Part shown: piece by piece, positions 1-8,059 of the stretch
Position numbering within the stretch: position 1 is the stretch's first letter
Layout of the letters: every line of letters starts with the position of its first letter
Notes under the pieces: model-generated
The model's database searches: none
The model's input: only the letters and a program-made list of their open reading frames with translations
What the model was told of the DNA's origin: nothing
Made by a program: the position numbers and the translations under genes
Source of the DNA: DATLXU01 sp035575515
GTDB taxonomy: Bacteria > Acidobacteriota > Blastocatellia > UBA7656
Length of the DNA stretch: 19,991 nt
Direction: 5' to 3'
NCBI GenBank assembly: GCA_035575515.1
Contig: DATLXU010000088.1
Span: 1 to 19,991 of the forward strand

Positions 1-907
1 AGCGCGGCTCGTCGGGACCGAACCCGCCAACGAAATGAGCGGGCGCGCCTGCAGCATATTGTTCCGCCATCATCGCTTCTGCCAATGCAATTGCGTGTTC
101 AGCGTATCGCCGTTCAGGTTTAATCCAAAACAACGCTTCGAGCGCCTGCATCAGCCACGCGTCGGGCGGTAGCGCGCTCATCTTGCGCTCGGAATCGATC
201 AAAAAATCTGCGCCGCGCTGCGCCGCCCCGATTAATCGTCGGTCATGATTGATGCGGTATAACTGAACGAGACCGAGAATCGCTTCGCCGGGATAATAAA
301 GCGAAACGCTTCCGCGCGGCTCATCTCCGCGAATCGGGTAGTAGCTGTCGAACGAGCCGTCTCGGTTCTGCATGGCGAGGATGAGATTTGCAACGCGCTC
401 GGCGCTGCGGCGGTCCGAAGATTTCGGATCAAGCTCAATCTGTTTTGCGAGCGCGACGAGCGCAAGCCCGTTTGCTCCGAGCTTCGCTTTGCCATCGTTA
501 TCAATCACGTAGATTGAATTGTGCTTGCGCGCAGGTCTGAAGCGCGTCTTGAGGTAATCAATCGCGCGGCGTGCAGAATCGCGGTAACGAATCTCGCCCG
601 TCGTCTCGTACAGTTCAAGCAAAGAGAACGCCGCGCCTGCATGACGCACTATGTTGTAAGCCCGCGAGCTTACGCGGTCGCGGACCGCATCGTAGGAATA
701 ATGAAAGCTTCCGTCTTCTTTCTGCATCCTGATGAGGTAATCGCCACCGTCGCGCGCCGCCTTATAGAGCCGCGCGCGGCTGACATTTGCAGGCGCGGCA
801 TCGGTTGAAGCGCGCGGCGGATTACCTGCGCCAGTGCGCCCGCAGGGAATGAAAGCTATTGCAATCAAGGCTGCGAGCAAGCGTGATTTGATTGATGGCA
901 TCAGCAT
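1..907 (-). CDS. Secreted alpha/alpha-toroid protein, 3' end outside the window
   Basis: An open frame runs without a stop from an ATG at 907 to the left edge (302 codons), so the C-terminus is missing. The N-terminus has a charged start and a hydrophobic stretch (about residues 8-21), a likely signal peptide. A Cys at residue 22 follows it, but the preceding Phe-Ile-Pro is a poor lipobox. The rest alternates helical pairs with motifs such as QKEDGSFHYSY and QNRDGSFDSYY, plus GLALVALAK and GEAILGLVQLY. This pattern is typical of six-hairpin or terpenoid-cyclase-like alpha/alpha barrels in secreted proteins and glycosidase-like enzymes. I cannot name a substrate or catalytic residue. A second ATG lies two codons in (901), and no strong ribosome binding site marks either. 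A terminator separates it from the upstream S8 gene, so it probably has its own promoter. Confidence 0.75.
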   Translation of the reverse strand, partial: MLMPSIKSRLLAALIAIAFIPCGRTGAGNPPRASTDAAPANVSRARLYKAARDGGDYLIRMQKEDGSFHYSYDAVRDRVSSRAYNIVRHAGAAFSLLELYETTGEIRYRDSARRAIDYLKTRFRPARKHNSIYVIDNDGKAKLGANGLALVALAKQIELDPKSSDRRSAERVANLILAMQNRDGSFDSYYPIRGDEPRGSVSLYYPGEAILGLVQLYRINHDRRLIGAAQRGADFLIDSERKMSALPPDAWLMQALEALFWIKPERRYAEHAIALAEAMMAEQYAAGAPAHFVGGFGPDEPR

Positions 908-994
908 GAACGATCTATCGCAAACGACAATGCCAGACAGATATTTTAACATTGCGCGCTCGCATTGATAGTAAAAAGTGACGGGCCATAAATC

Positions 995-1020
995 AAAAGG
1001 AGCCGCGTCGTGTCGGCTCC
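995..1020 (-). terminator. Rho-independent terminator after the S8 protease gene
   Basis: On the minus strand GGAGCCG and CGGCTCC form a perfect 7-bp stem with an 8-nt loop, followed at once by TTTTGATTT. It lies 34 bp past the S8 protease stop codon and closes the sigma/anti-sigma/CHAT/S8 run. Confidence 0.75.
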
Positions 1021-1053
1021 CTTGAAAGCTTCATTCTTGAAATTACTCTTCAA

Positions 1054-3486
1054 TCACACAGGCGGGCCGCCCGTCAGCACAGTTCGACCCTGCGAATCAA
1101 TCACGTCAACGCGCTGAATGTTCGTCAGTGGCCGCACCTGCTGCGGCAGATTGCCCGAATCAGTGCTCAGCTTCAAATCGAATTTACCTGAGTCGTCTGT
1201 TGTGATTGTGCCGAGCGAAAAACCATCAACTTTGATTGTGTACTGCGCGTTCGGGTTGAGCTTGTCGCCTTCGATCTCAAGCTCTTCGCGGCTGCTCGAT
1301 GATCGAATCTTCACGCGGCCTTGAGCGTCCGCGTCGACTCCGGTCGGATTCAATTGCGCTTCCCTCTGAACCTCTTGGCCACCGCCCCCGCCGGAGCCAC
1401 CGCCGCCACTGCCTCCTCCGCCGCCATCATCGCCGCCGCCGAAATCATCGCCGCCCGCTTGGAAGCTCCCCTGCAATACTATCTGCCCTGACGAGTTGCG
1501 AACCTCGATTCGCTGAATCTTTGTGACGGGCCGAAGCGACGATGGAATCACTCGCCCGCTCGCGCCATCGCTCGTCAATTCAATTCGAAAGTAACCCGAC
1601 TGAGCGACAATCGAGCCGAGGCTTACACCGTCAGCGAAGACGTTATAGCTCTCGCCCGATACAAGCTCTTCGCCTTCGACTTCCAATTCTTCGCGCTCGG
1701 TTTCGACTTTAGCGCGAGCGCGGCCCTTTGCATTTGCGATGACTCCGGTTGAAACGAGTTGTGCTTCTTTCTCAACCGACTGCCCGCCGCCGGGCTGCGG
1801 CGCCCCGAAGCTGTTTGCAAGAATGACTCGGTCGAGCGCGTCGCGCACCTCGATCTGGCGGATGTTGGTCACGGGATCGAGCGCAGCCGGAAGCGGCAGG
1901 TCGTCCCCGCTCGGCTCGGTCGAAAACTCTACTTTGAAACTGCCGAAGTTGCTCGCAACGGCCCGCGCATTCTTCGCGTCGTTAATTGTGCCGTCCAGAA
2001 TCAGGTTGCCGTTAACGACTATCTTGTAAGGCGTGCGCGGCAGCATCTGCTCGCCTTCGATCTCGAACTCCTGCTTCGAGCCTGTAACTTTTATCTCAGC
2101 TTTTCCGATAGCTCCCGGCGCAATCGCAGACGGGAGGAGAACGATCTCGCCCGTGTTGCCGCTCGCAGATGTCAGACTCTTGAGCGCTTCGAGCGGGTTG
2201 ATGCGGCCCTTGCCGAGCTTTCCGCGATACTGCGGGTTGTTATCATCAATCGCAGTGGCCGTTCGCTCGATTGTCCCGCGAACATCCGCAGTGCGTGGGT
2301 CATCGCCGAGTATCAACGCGGCTTCGGCTGCCGCAAGCGGCGCCGCAAAGCTCGTCCCGCTCCACATCGCGTAATCGGGATGGTTGTTCGATTCGGGATA
2401 TGGGCTGTAGAGGCGAACGCCCTGCGCGCTTACGGAAACCGCGCTTCCGAAATTTGAGAAGCTCGCTTTGCGACCCGTCGAATCAATCGCCGCCACGCCC
2501 ATCACGTCGCTGCTCCAGCTCGCCGGAAACTCAGGGCCGTTGTCGTTGTCTTTGTTGTCGTTGCCGACAGCCGCGACCAGCAGCGCGCCGCGCTGGCGCG
2601 CGTAGAGAATCGCGTCGCGCATCACCTGAGATTCGTCGGGCGAGCCGAAGCTCAAGTTTATTACGCGAGCGCCCCTGTCGGTCGCGTATTTGATTGCGGC
2701 GGCGACCGTAAACGCATCGCCCACGCCAGCCGGATCGAACGCGCGAATCGGAAGAATCTTCGCTTCGGGCGCGAGCAGCGCAACAAGCCCGGCAATGAAA
2801 GTGCCGTGACCGGCTACGGTCTTCTGCGGATCGCCAGGCCCCTCGCTTGGATTGCTATCGTTGTCAAAAAAATCCCATCCTGCTATATCGTCAACAAGCC
2901 CGTCGCCGTCGTCATCAATTCCATTGCCGGCGATCTCTCTTTCGTTAGTCCAAATGTGGCCCGCGATGTCCGGGTGCGCAGCGTCAACACCGGTGTCAAT
3001 CACAGCAACGACGACGCCCGCGCCGCGCGAGCGCACGTGCACATCGGCAAGATTATCAACGAGTTGCTGAGTGAGATAATTATCACGCGCTTGCCCGATG
3101 GTCGGATGGCCGTCGGGGAAGCTCACCTGCGAGCGCGCGAAGACGCTGATGGGACTCATCACAACAGGGTTAAGCGATGCGCTCAAAACCTCCGGGTCTT
3201 TTGCGAGCCGCTTCCGGTACTTGTTTTCCTTTTTGCCCTTCGGCGTCGCGAGCCTGTAAAAATTCGTTCCGTAGATTCGCTGAATAGTCGTCGTTCCGAA
3301 ACGAGCATTGATGGCTTCAATCGAAGCGGAGGGCTTTATCTCAACTATGACTTCGCCTTTGCGAAATTCGTCCGGCCCGTCCTGCGCGCGCGAGCCGGTC
3401 GGGAAGAATGCTGCGATAGTAAAAACAATTATGGCTAACAGAGCGGCTCTGACTGTTGCGGTAAACATCTGTTGCTTCTGTTTCAT
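1054..3486 (-). CDS. Secreted subtilisin-like S8 serine protease with three C-terminal repeats
   Basis: An 810-aa exported protease. A signal peptide (about 1-34, ending SRA) is followed by an inhibitor-like prodomain (about 44-117, with GEVIVEIKP) and an S8 catalytic domain (about 150-440). The triad is visible: Asp164 in AVIDTG, His227 in GHGT and Ser379 in SGTS, with the oxyanion Asn309 in AAVGN. An acidic loop with NGIDDDGDG (about 189-200) matches the calcium-binding insertion of fervidolysin/thermitase-type proteases. The C-terminus carries three related modules of about 100 residues, the last two joined by a Gly-rich linker, probably an attachment or substrate-binding region. An ATG start at 3486 is preferred over the adjacent GTG at 3489; a weak GGAATGAA lies upstream. 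It is the last gene of the sigma/anti-sigma/CHAT run, 75 bp after the CHAT gene. Active site is complete; the natural substrate is unknown. Confidence 0.92.
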   Translation of the reverse strand: MKQKQQMFTATVRAALLAIIVFTIAAFFPTGSRAQDGPDEFRKGEVIVEIKPSASIEAINARFGTTTIQRIYGTNFYRLATPKGKKENKYRKRLAKDPEVLSASLNPVVMSPISVFARSQVSFPDGHPTIGQARDNYLTQQLVDNLADVHVRSRGAGVVVAVIDTGVDAAHPDIAGHIWTNEREIAGNGIDDDGDGLVDDIAGWDFFDNDSNPSEGPGDPQKTVAGHGTFIAGLVALLAPEAKILPIRAFDPAGVGDAFTVAAAIKYATDRGARVINLSFGSPDESQVMRDAILYARQRGALLVAAVGNDNKDNDNGPEFPASWSSDVMGVAAIDSTGRKASFSNFGSAVSVSAQGVRLYSPYPESNNHPDYAMWSGTSFAAPLAAAEAALILGDDPRTADVRGTIERTATAIDDNNPQYRGKLGKGRINPLEALKSLTSASGNTGEIVLLPSAIAPGAIGKAEIKVTGSKQEFEIEGEQMLPRTPYKIVVNGNLILDGTINDAKNARAVASNFGSFKVEFSTEPSGDDLPLPAALDPVTNIRQIEVRDALDRVILANSFGAPQPGGGQSVEKEAQLVSTGVIANAKGRARAKVETEREELEVEGEELVSGESYNVFADGVSLGSIVAQSGYFRIELTSDGASGRVIPSSLRPVTKIQRIEVRNSSGQIVLQGSFQAGGDDFGGGDDGGGGGSGGGGSGGGGGQEVQREAQLNPTGVDADAQGRVKIRSSSSREELEIEGDKLNPNAQYTIKVDGFSLGTITTDDSGKFDLKLSTDSGNLPQQVRPLTNIQRVDVIDSQGRTVLTGGPPV
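1069..2148 (-). repeat. Three-fold protein repeat and Gly-rich linker in the S8 protease
   Basis: Three homologous modules (protein residues about 447-560, 572-675 and 707-806) share a core with EFEIEGE / ELEVEGE / ELEIEGD, a G-x-[FI]-x-[LI] strand, and a closing NIRQIEVRD / KIQRIEVRN / NIQRVDVID. Modules 2 and 3 are separated by a run of Gly, Ser and Asp (residues about 677-704, bases 1375-1458). The pattern looks like internal duplication of a beta-rich domain. Confidence 0.8.
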
Positions 3487-3561
3487 CACTTCATTCCATT
3501 CAGCGATGAGTGATGAGCGATGAACATGATTTCGTCACATTCATCATTCATCCTTCATCCT

Positions 3562-6483
3562 TCACAAAGGGTTGCCCATCAACACAAAAGGCGCCCAGTA
3601 GTATGGATGCCCGTAATCATCCTTTATGCGAAGCTGCGCCGCGCGCAGCGCTGCGCGTTTGGCCGCGCCCGCGCGAATCTGCCCGTACATCTCGCGCATG
3701 AATTCTGCGGTCGAGCGGTCGCTCACGGCCCAGAGGCTCGCGACGAGCGAAGGCGCGCCCGCATGCAAAAAGCCTCGCATCAGCCCGTGAAGCTCGTCTC
3801 CGGGAAAGACCATGTTCACGCCCGTGTGACATGCTGAAAGCGTCACCATCTCTGCGTTCAGCTTCAAATCGAGCAAGCTGTAAAAATTCAAGTGCGAATC
3901 CGCCAGCTTCAAAAACGAAAACATCGGATTGTCGCGGCGGAAATATCCGTGCGACGCCAGATGCAGGAATCTCGCTTGCGGCGCGAATCGCTTCAGGTTT
4001 GCGCGCGTGGCTTCGTTTCCGGTGAGCCTGACCGACTTCGGGAACAACGCCGCGAGCGCGTCAATCTCTTCTTCGATGTTCGGCGTGCCGCGCTCGACCA
4101 TGCCGAGCGCAACGAGCAGATCGCCATTGAGCGAATTTGGTCGAGAGCGCAGGTTTGAATTTCGAGATTTCGAATTTGCGCTTTGAGCGTGCTCTGCTTC
4201 AAGCTGGCTGCGACGCGCGCGGCACAGCTTCAACACGGCTGCGCTCGGCGCGTATGAGATTTCAAATCGCTCTATCAAATAACCATTCGCGTCGCACAGC
4301 GCGTGGAACGGAACGTAATGAAGCGCGCCGTGCGGGATGATGATAAGCCGCTCGCTTTCAATCATCCGTTCGACAGGCGCAAAGATGGATTTATAAATAT
4401 GAGCGAGGTGCTCGCCTGTAGCGCGCTTGAGCTGGCCGAAATACGCTTCGACATACTCCGAGCCATAGTTGAATTTTTCGATTTGAAACCGAAGCGCCGC
4501 GAGTACGCGCTCAAGCTCTCGCTTCGATGCAATACCGCGAGCAACGCGCACACCATTGCGCGAAGCGATGAAAGCCGACACCTGGTCGCCCGTCGTGAAA
4601 TACTCGATGGCGGTCTCGTCCTCTTCGAGCGCGTCGCGCAGGTCGGAGACGGAAGCCGCACGCATCCGTTGAATATCGGCGAAGGCCGCATCTTCATGCT
4701 CAAGCCGTCGAAACAGTCGAGCGATCTGCCGCTCGCATTTGACGACAGCCGCGCGATACCGCTCTGCGACTTCGGCGCTGCGCTGGCTGCCTTTGTCGTC
4801 TTCAAGACCGGCTTGCGAGCTGTACCAGTTCAAATCTTCTATGAGCTTCTGAAGCCGCGCGCGAGTCTCGGCGCTTGGGCCGCGAAATTGGCTCCCAGAG
4901 CCACTTTCAGGCTCGCGCACGTATCGAGCGAGAAGGTCAGCGAGCGCGCGCGACTTGGACGATTCGACCAGACGGAATGCTTCTTCAATCATCTCGCGGC
5001 TGCCTTCATCGAGGCAGGCTGAGATGGCGTCTTCGTAAGCTTCGATCTTGTCGCGCAGGAAGGTCGCTTTGAACTCGTCGGCGCTGATGCCGCCGCGCAA
5101 CTTTTCGATAGTCTCAACCGCGCGGCGGAAATAATCGAGCGCATTTGATCTTCGTTTGCGGTCGCGTTCGATGCGACCGAGCAGGTGATAAGCTTGATAA
5201 GAAACGCCGGGCGCGAAAAGTTTTTCGACCGCGCGCAACGCAGCGCGCGCCATTCGCGCCGATTTCGTCTTGTCGCCAGCTTGATAAGCCGCGCGAGCTT
5301 GAAGAAGCTTGAGGTGAGCGATTCTTGTTGCGAGCCGCTGCCGCCCGAAGACTTTGAGCGCAGCCGACGCGCGATTAATCGCGTCCTGCGTATCGCCCTT
5401 TTGAATTGCAAGCTCCGCGAGGTAAGAATCCGCCAGCGCAGCGAAAGTCTTGTTGCCGCTTCGCTGAAACAATTCGCGCGCCGCGAGCAAATCCGTCTGC
5501 GCTGCATCGAACTGCCGCAGCCCAAGCATTGCAAGCGCCTCAATCATCGCTGCTTTAGCCGATTCGTACTCCATTCCGAGATCGGTGAAAGTCGCGCGGG
5601 CGACGGCTGCGCTTTCGTTGGCTTCATCGAATGCGTTGAGCGCAAGCAAAGTTTCTGCGATGTCGAGATTGCAAAACGCGACGAGTTGGTTGCTCCCCAA
5701 TTCACTCAATCGGTCGCGCGCCTGGTAATAACTTGTAAGCGCACTATTATAATTGCCTTTAAGAAATTGCAGATAGGCGATGTGAAACCGCGCCTGCGCC
5801 GCGAGCAAGTCGCGGCCAGCTTTTTCCCACGCGGCGGCTGCGCTTTCAAGCAGCGTCAATGCTTCATCGGGTCGGTCTGTTTCAGTGAAGACATTTGAGC
5901 GGCTGAAGTCGACGAAAGCGCGCATTGCATCATCGCCCGCCGATTGGAATATTTCACGCGCGCGGTCATAATGCTCAAGCGCCTTCTTGTAGCGGTCGAG
6001 TTGATAATAAATATTGCCGACGTTCGTTTCCAGTTGCGCAAGCTCAACCGCGTCGCTGCGCGCGAGCACGCGGCGCGCCGCCCTTGCGACTTGAAGCGCG
6101 TCCGCATAGCGGCCAAGATGCTTGAGCGCATCAATGTGCTGCTTTTGGATGCGCGCAGCTTCGGTTCTGAGTTTCGCCGTGCGCATGGCGTTGATTGCGC
6201 GTTCGTAGAACTCATCGGCTTGAGAGTGGCGGCCCGTGAAGTGAAGCACGCGGGCGCGGCTCGCTTCGGCGAATGCTTTTGAAAGCGGGTCGTTCAATCG
6301 GGCGGCGAGTTGCTCGATACGATCAACGAGCGTGCTGGCTTGATTGAGGTCGCAGCCCAGAAGCCGGTCAACTTCTGCTTTCAGCATCGAAACTATCTGC
6401 CATCCGCCATCGCCGTTTAACTGGCGCAGGAATGCCTCTATGCTTTCGGCATTAATCAGATTGTTTGCCAGCTCACTGCTCAT
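3562..6483 (-). CDS. TPR-CHAT domain caspase-like protease
   Basis: A 973-aa protein with no signal peptide or membrane helix, so probably cytoplasmic. Residues about 35-470 are helical TPR repeats with typical AL..Y..A motifs. A helical linker follows, and the C-terminal third (about 660-973) is a CHAT domain, the caspase-like fold shared with separase and Csx29. The catalytic dyad is visible: His845 in LASHGYF and Cys885 in LSACHTG. The end motif HPYYWAPFVLMGNP is complete. TPRs in such proteins usually sense a partner that switches on the protease. It follows the anti-sigma gene by 96 bp and precedes the secreted S8 protease by 75 bp, which suggests an operon in which the anti-sigma factor, the S8 proprotein or a distant protein is the substrate (inference). 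A Ser/Asn/Arg-rich insert of about 20 residues near 764-784 interrupts the CHAT domain. The start ATG at 6483 has only a weak AGGCGTGAG upstream. Confidence 0.92.
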   Translation of the reverse strand: MSSELANNLINAESIEAFLRQLNGDGGWQIVSMLKAEVDRLLGCDLNQASTLVDRIEQLAARLNDPLSKAFAEASRARVLHFTGRHSQADEFYERAINAMRTAKLRTEAARIQKQHIDALKHLGRYADALQVARAARRVLARSDAVELAQLETNVGNIYYQLDRYKKALEHYDRAREIFQSAGDDAMRAFVDFSRSNVFTETDRPDEALTLLESAAAAWEKAGRDLLAAQARFHIAYLQFLKGNYNSALTSYYQARDRLSELGSNQLVAFCNLDIAETLLALNAFDEANESAAVARATFTDLGMEYESAKAAMIEALAMLGLRQFDAAQTDLLAARELFQRSGNKTFAALADSYLAELAIQKGDTQDAINRASAALKVFGRQRLATRIAHLKLLQARAAYQAGDKTKSARMARAALRAVEKLFAPGVSYQAYHLLGRIERDRKRRSNALDYFRRAVETIEKLRGGISADEFKATFLRDKIEAYEDAISACLDEGSREMIEEAFRLVESSKSRALADLLARYVREPESGSGSQFRGPSAETRARLQKLIEDLNWYSSQAGLEDDKGSQRSAEVAERYRAAVVKCERQIARLFRRLEHEDAAFADIQRMRAASVSDLRDALEEDETAIEYFTTGDQVSAFIASRNGVRVARGIASKRELERVLAALRFQIEKFNYGSEYVEAYFGQLKRATGEHLAHIYKSIFAPVERMIESERLIIIPHGALHYVPFHALCDANGYLIERFEISYAPSAAVLKLCRARRSQLEAEHAQSANSKSRNSNLRSRPNSLNGDLLVALGMVERGTPNIEEEIDALAALFPKSVRLTGNEATRANLKRFAPQARFLHLASHGYFRRDNPMFSFLKLADSHLNFYSLLDLKLNAEMVTLSACHTGVNMVFPGDELHGLMRGFLHAGAPSLVASLWAVSDRSTAEFMREMYGQIRAGAAKRAALRAAQLRIKDDYGHPYYWAPFVLMGNPL
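4153..4178 (-). repeat. AT-rich in-frame insert with palindromic character inside the CHAT gene
   Basis: A short A/T-rich block with repeated AATTCGAAAT-like words sits in GC-rich coding sequence and encodes a low-complexity SNSKSRNSN stretch. It resembles the small dispersed intergenic repeats of AAATC/GATTT words seen between pyrK and pyrD. Only one copy is visible, so identity as a dispersed repeat is inferred. Confidence 0.3.
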
Positions 6484-6579
6484 TTGGCTAACTCACGCCT
6501 TGTGGGCGATGCCTTTTCCTGCGCCTTCGAATATCCTTCCGGCGTGCGGGGAGTTCGGATTCTTGCTTTAATCGCGCAA

Positions 6580-7200
6580 TCAGGATTGTATCACCGGCAG
6601 TCCCGCGACGGTAATCGTGCCCTCAGACGTTACAACCCGCAGGTCGTAGTCGCCGTAATCAACTCCGCGAATCGCAAACTCGCCCATCTGATCGGTTGTG
6701 GTTGAGTGAATCGTTTCGCCGCCGCGCGAAAGTTTTAATTTCAGACCGGCGACCGACTCGAATGCGGTCTCGCCCTCTTTGAGCACTTGACCAATGATGT
6801 CGGCGCGCGACGCTTCGGCGGGCGCGACCTGCAAATCAATGCTGTAGTCGCCCGCGCGGTAGAGCAACTGACGGCTCGCGGTTGCGGTCGAGCGCACGCC
6901 AACAAGCGACGGGAGCGCGAGGCTGTCAAAGACCAGAGAGGCTATGCGTTCAGTTATTCGCTCTCTGATTCGCGGGCGGCTCCGCACGGTTTTAAATATT
7001 TTGAACGCGCGCTTGAGAACCCACGCGGGCGGCGCGACGGAATCGTCGCTGGCCGTGGTTGATTTGACCTGTTCGTAGAAGGCGCGGTTTTCTGCGCAGG
7101 CTTTGCAGCCCGCCAGATGAGCCGAGATGAGGTCGGCGTCGCGCCCTTTCAGTTGGCCGTCGAGGTAATTGATTAATTGCTCAAAATCGGGGCATTTCAT
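6580..7200 (-). CDS. Zinc-finger anti-sigma factor with C-terminal beta-sandwich domain
   Basis: A 206-aa protein. The N-terminus (1-50) carries the zf-HC2 signature of ZAS-type anti-sigma factors: an early Cys (residue 3) and the motif HLAGCKAC, giving H-x3-C-x2-C zinc ligands. The middle (about 55-125) is a basic linker. The C-terminus (about 130-206) has GQV, TTTD..GEF.I and G.YDLRVV strands, like a carboxypeptidase-regulatory or transthyretin-like sandwich. No transmembrane helix is seen, unlike many anti-sigma factors, so it is probably soluble. It lies 76 bp after the ECF sigma gene, its probable partner, and 96 bp before the TPR-CHAT gene. The start is supported by AGGGAG about 10 nt before the ATG. 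Family assignment is good; proteolysis by the CHAT protein is hypothetical. Confidence 0.85.
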   Translation of the reverse strand: MKCPDFEQLINYLDGQLKGRDADLISAHLAGCKACAENRAFYEQVKSTTASDDSVAPPAWVLKRAFKIFKTVRSRPRIRERITERIASLVFDSLALPSLVGVRSTATASRQLLYRAGDYSIDLQVAPAEASRADIIGQVLKEGETAFESVAGLKLKLSRGGETIHSTTTDQMGEFAIRGVDYGDYDLRVVTSEGTITVAGLPVIQS

Positions 7201-7276
7201 CGTAGTAACTCCCTAGGTGTTTCCCACCCATCTGAGCAGAGGCGGATCAGAGCGCAAAAATACATCCGTGCTAAGC

Positions 7277-7882
7277 CTAAATTTTTCCTTCCAAAAGTCT
7301 TTTCAGTTTCTCGAGGCAGCGCGCCCGTGTAGGCCCTACTGACGGGACGGGCATCTTCATCCGGCGAGCTATTTCGGCGTAGCTCAATTCGTCCTTATAA
7401 TAAAAAAGCATGATCAAAAGATTGCGGCACCGTTCAGGCAGGGCTTCAAGCGCGAGTCGGACGGCCTGCTGCCGTTCGAGCTCAATTCGCTGCTCGTCGG
7501 CCAATGGCCCTGCCGCCGCAATCTCAGCAAGCGCGTCTTTCTCATCTTCATCAACGGAAGCGGCCTGCGCGCTGTCACGGCGATTGCGAGCCGCCACTCG
7601 CCACACTTCGCGGTTAGTCGTCGTAATCAGCCACGAGCTTACGCGCTCATAATCGCGCAGGGTTGAGAGCTTTTCGTATAGCTTAAGGCAGACGGATTGA
7701 AAAACGTCTGCGGCGTCGTCAGCCGACAGACGCGCTTTGATAGGGATTGAATAGATGAGCCGCTGATACCTAGTGATGAGCGCTTCCCATGCGCTTTGGT
7801 CGCCGCCCAAACACGCAGCAATAAGCTCTCGATCATCGCGTTCGGCGACGCCTTCTAATTCCATCACCACCTGATTAGTCAT
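7277..7882 (-). CDS. ECF-type RNA polymerase sigma-70 factor, first gene of the CHAT operon
   Basis: About 201 aa. Sigma region 2 spans about 20-100 (ALITRYQRLIYSIP, DVFQSVCLKLYEKL, SWLITTTNREVWR) and region 4 spans about 140-195 (ALPERCRNLLIMLFYY, SYAEIARRMKM, GPTRARCLEKLKRLL). There is no region 3, as in the ECF class. The frame is open up to 8020, but that extension would run into the terminator of the neighbouring gene and reads like non-coding sequence. I place the start at the ATG at 7882; a GAGGAG directly abuts it, so a start at GTG 7870 or ATG 7864 is equally possible. It leads the anti-sigma, CHAT and S8 genes and probably directs their transcription, possibly including its own. Confidence 0.88.
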   Translation of the reverse strand: MTNQVVMELEGVAERDDRELIAACLGGDQSAWEALITRYQRLIYSIPIKARLSADDAADVFQSVCLKLYEKLSTLRDYERVSSWLITTTNREVWRVAARNRRDSAQAASVDEDEKDALAEIAAAGPLADEQRIELERQQAVRLALEALPERCRNLLIMLFYYKDELSYAEIARRMKMPVPSVGPTRARCLEKLKRLLEGKI

Positions 7883-7901
7883 CTCCTCATCCACTGATAT
7901 G

Positions 7902-7925
7902 AACGGTGAGGATGTGAATGGTTCC
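7902..7925 (-). promoter_or_regulatory. Possible ECF-type promoter before the sigma/CHAT operon
   Basis: Minus strand GGAAC (7925-7921), 15 bases, then CGTT (7905-7902). GGAAC and CGTT are the usual -35 and -10 words of many ECF promoters, and the site sits 20 bp before the proposed start. It would allow the sigma factor to drive its own operon. Short motif, so low certainty. Confidence 0.35.
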
Positions 7926-7937
7926 GAGCTAATGAAA

Positions 7938-7966
7938 ATAGTAGCAGAATGGCAGAAATGTTGGAA
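7938..7966 (-). promoter_or_regulatory. Possible housekeeping promoter before the sigma/CHAT operon
   Basis: Minus strand TTCCAA, 17 bases, then TACTAT preceded by TGC, an extended -10. The -10 matches five of six consensus bases; the -35 is weak. It lies between the terminator of the upstream sigma gene and the start at 7882, where a promoter is needed. Confidence 0.4.
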
Positions 7967-8002
7967 GCACTCAAAAAACCGTGAACAACACCTGGCGAAA
8001 CT

Positions 8003-8037
8003 AAAAAGGCTGCCCGCCACGTTGGGAAGACAGCCTT
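8003..8037 (-). terminator. Rho-independent terminator after the solo ECF sigma gene
   Basis: On the minus strand AAGGCTG and CAGCCTT form a perfect 7-bp stem around an 18-nt loop, followed by TTTTTAG, starting 22 bp past the stop of the 8060-8629 gene. It isolates that gene from the sigma/CHAT operon and argues against the longest start of the next sigma gene. Confidence 0.7.
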
Positions 8038-8059
8038 CGATAATAGCCTGATGGATGTG

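Noticed and set aside
1375..1458. Short repeated GCC/CCG units as a possible CRISPR or microsatellite element
   Set aside because: They encode the Gly-rich linker of the S8 protease in frame; no spacer structure is present.
2806..3438. Long plus-strand frame opposite the S8 protease
   Set aside because: It is antisense to a gene with an intact catalytic triad, has no domain-like pattern, and such frames are common opposite GC-rich genes.
3490..3561. Repeated TCATCC/TCATCA words between the CHAT and S8 genes as an attachment site
   Set aside because: Simple imperfect repetition in a 70-bp gap with no integrase or flanking copy.
4303..5898. Two plus-strand frames of about 240 aa opposite the CHAT gene
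   Set aside because: Antisense shadows of the TPR region; Arg/Ala-rich with no recognisable motif.
7883..8020. 46-residue N-terminal extension of the ECF sigma factor
   Set aside because: It reads Cys/Phe-rich like non-coding sequence, runs into the terminator of the neighbouring gene and overlaps likely promoters.
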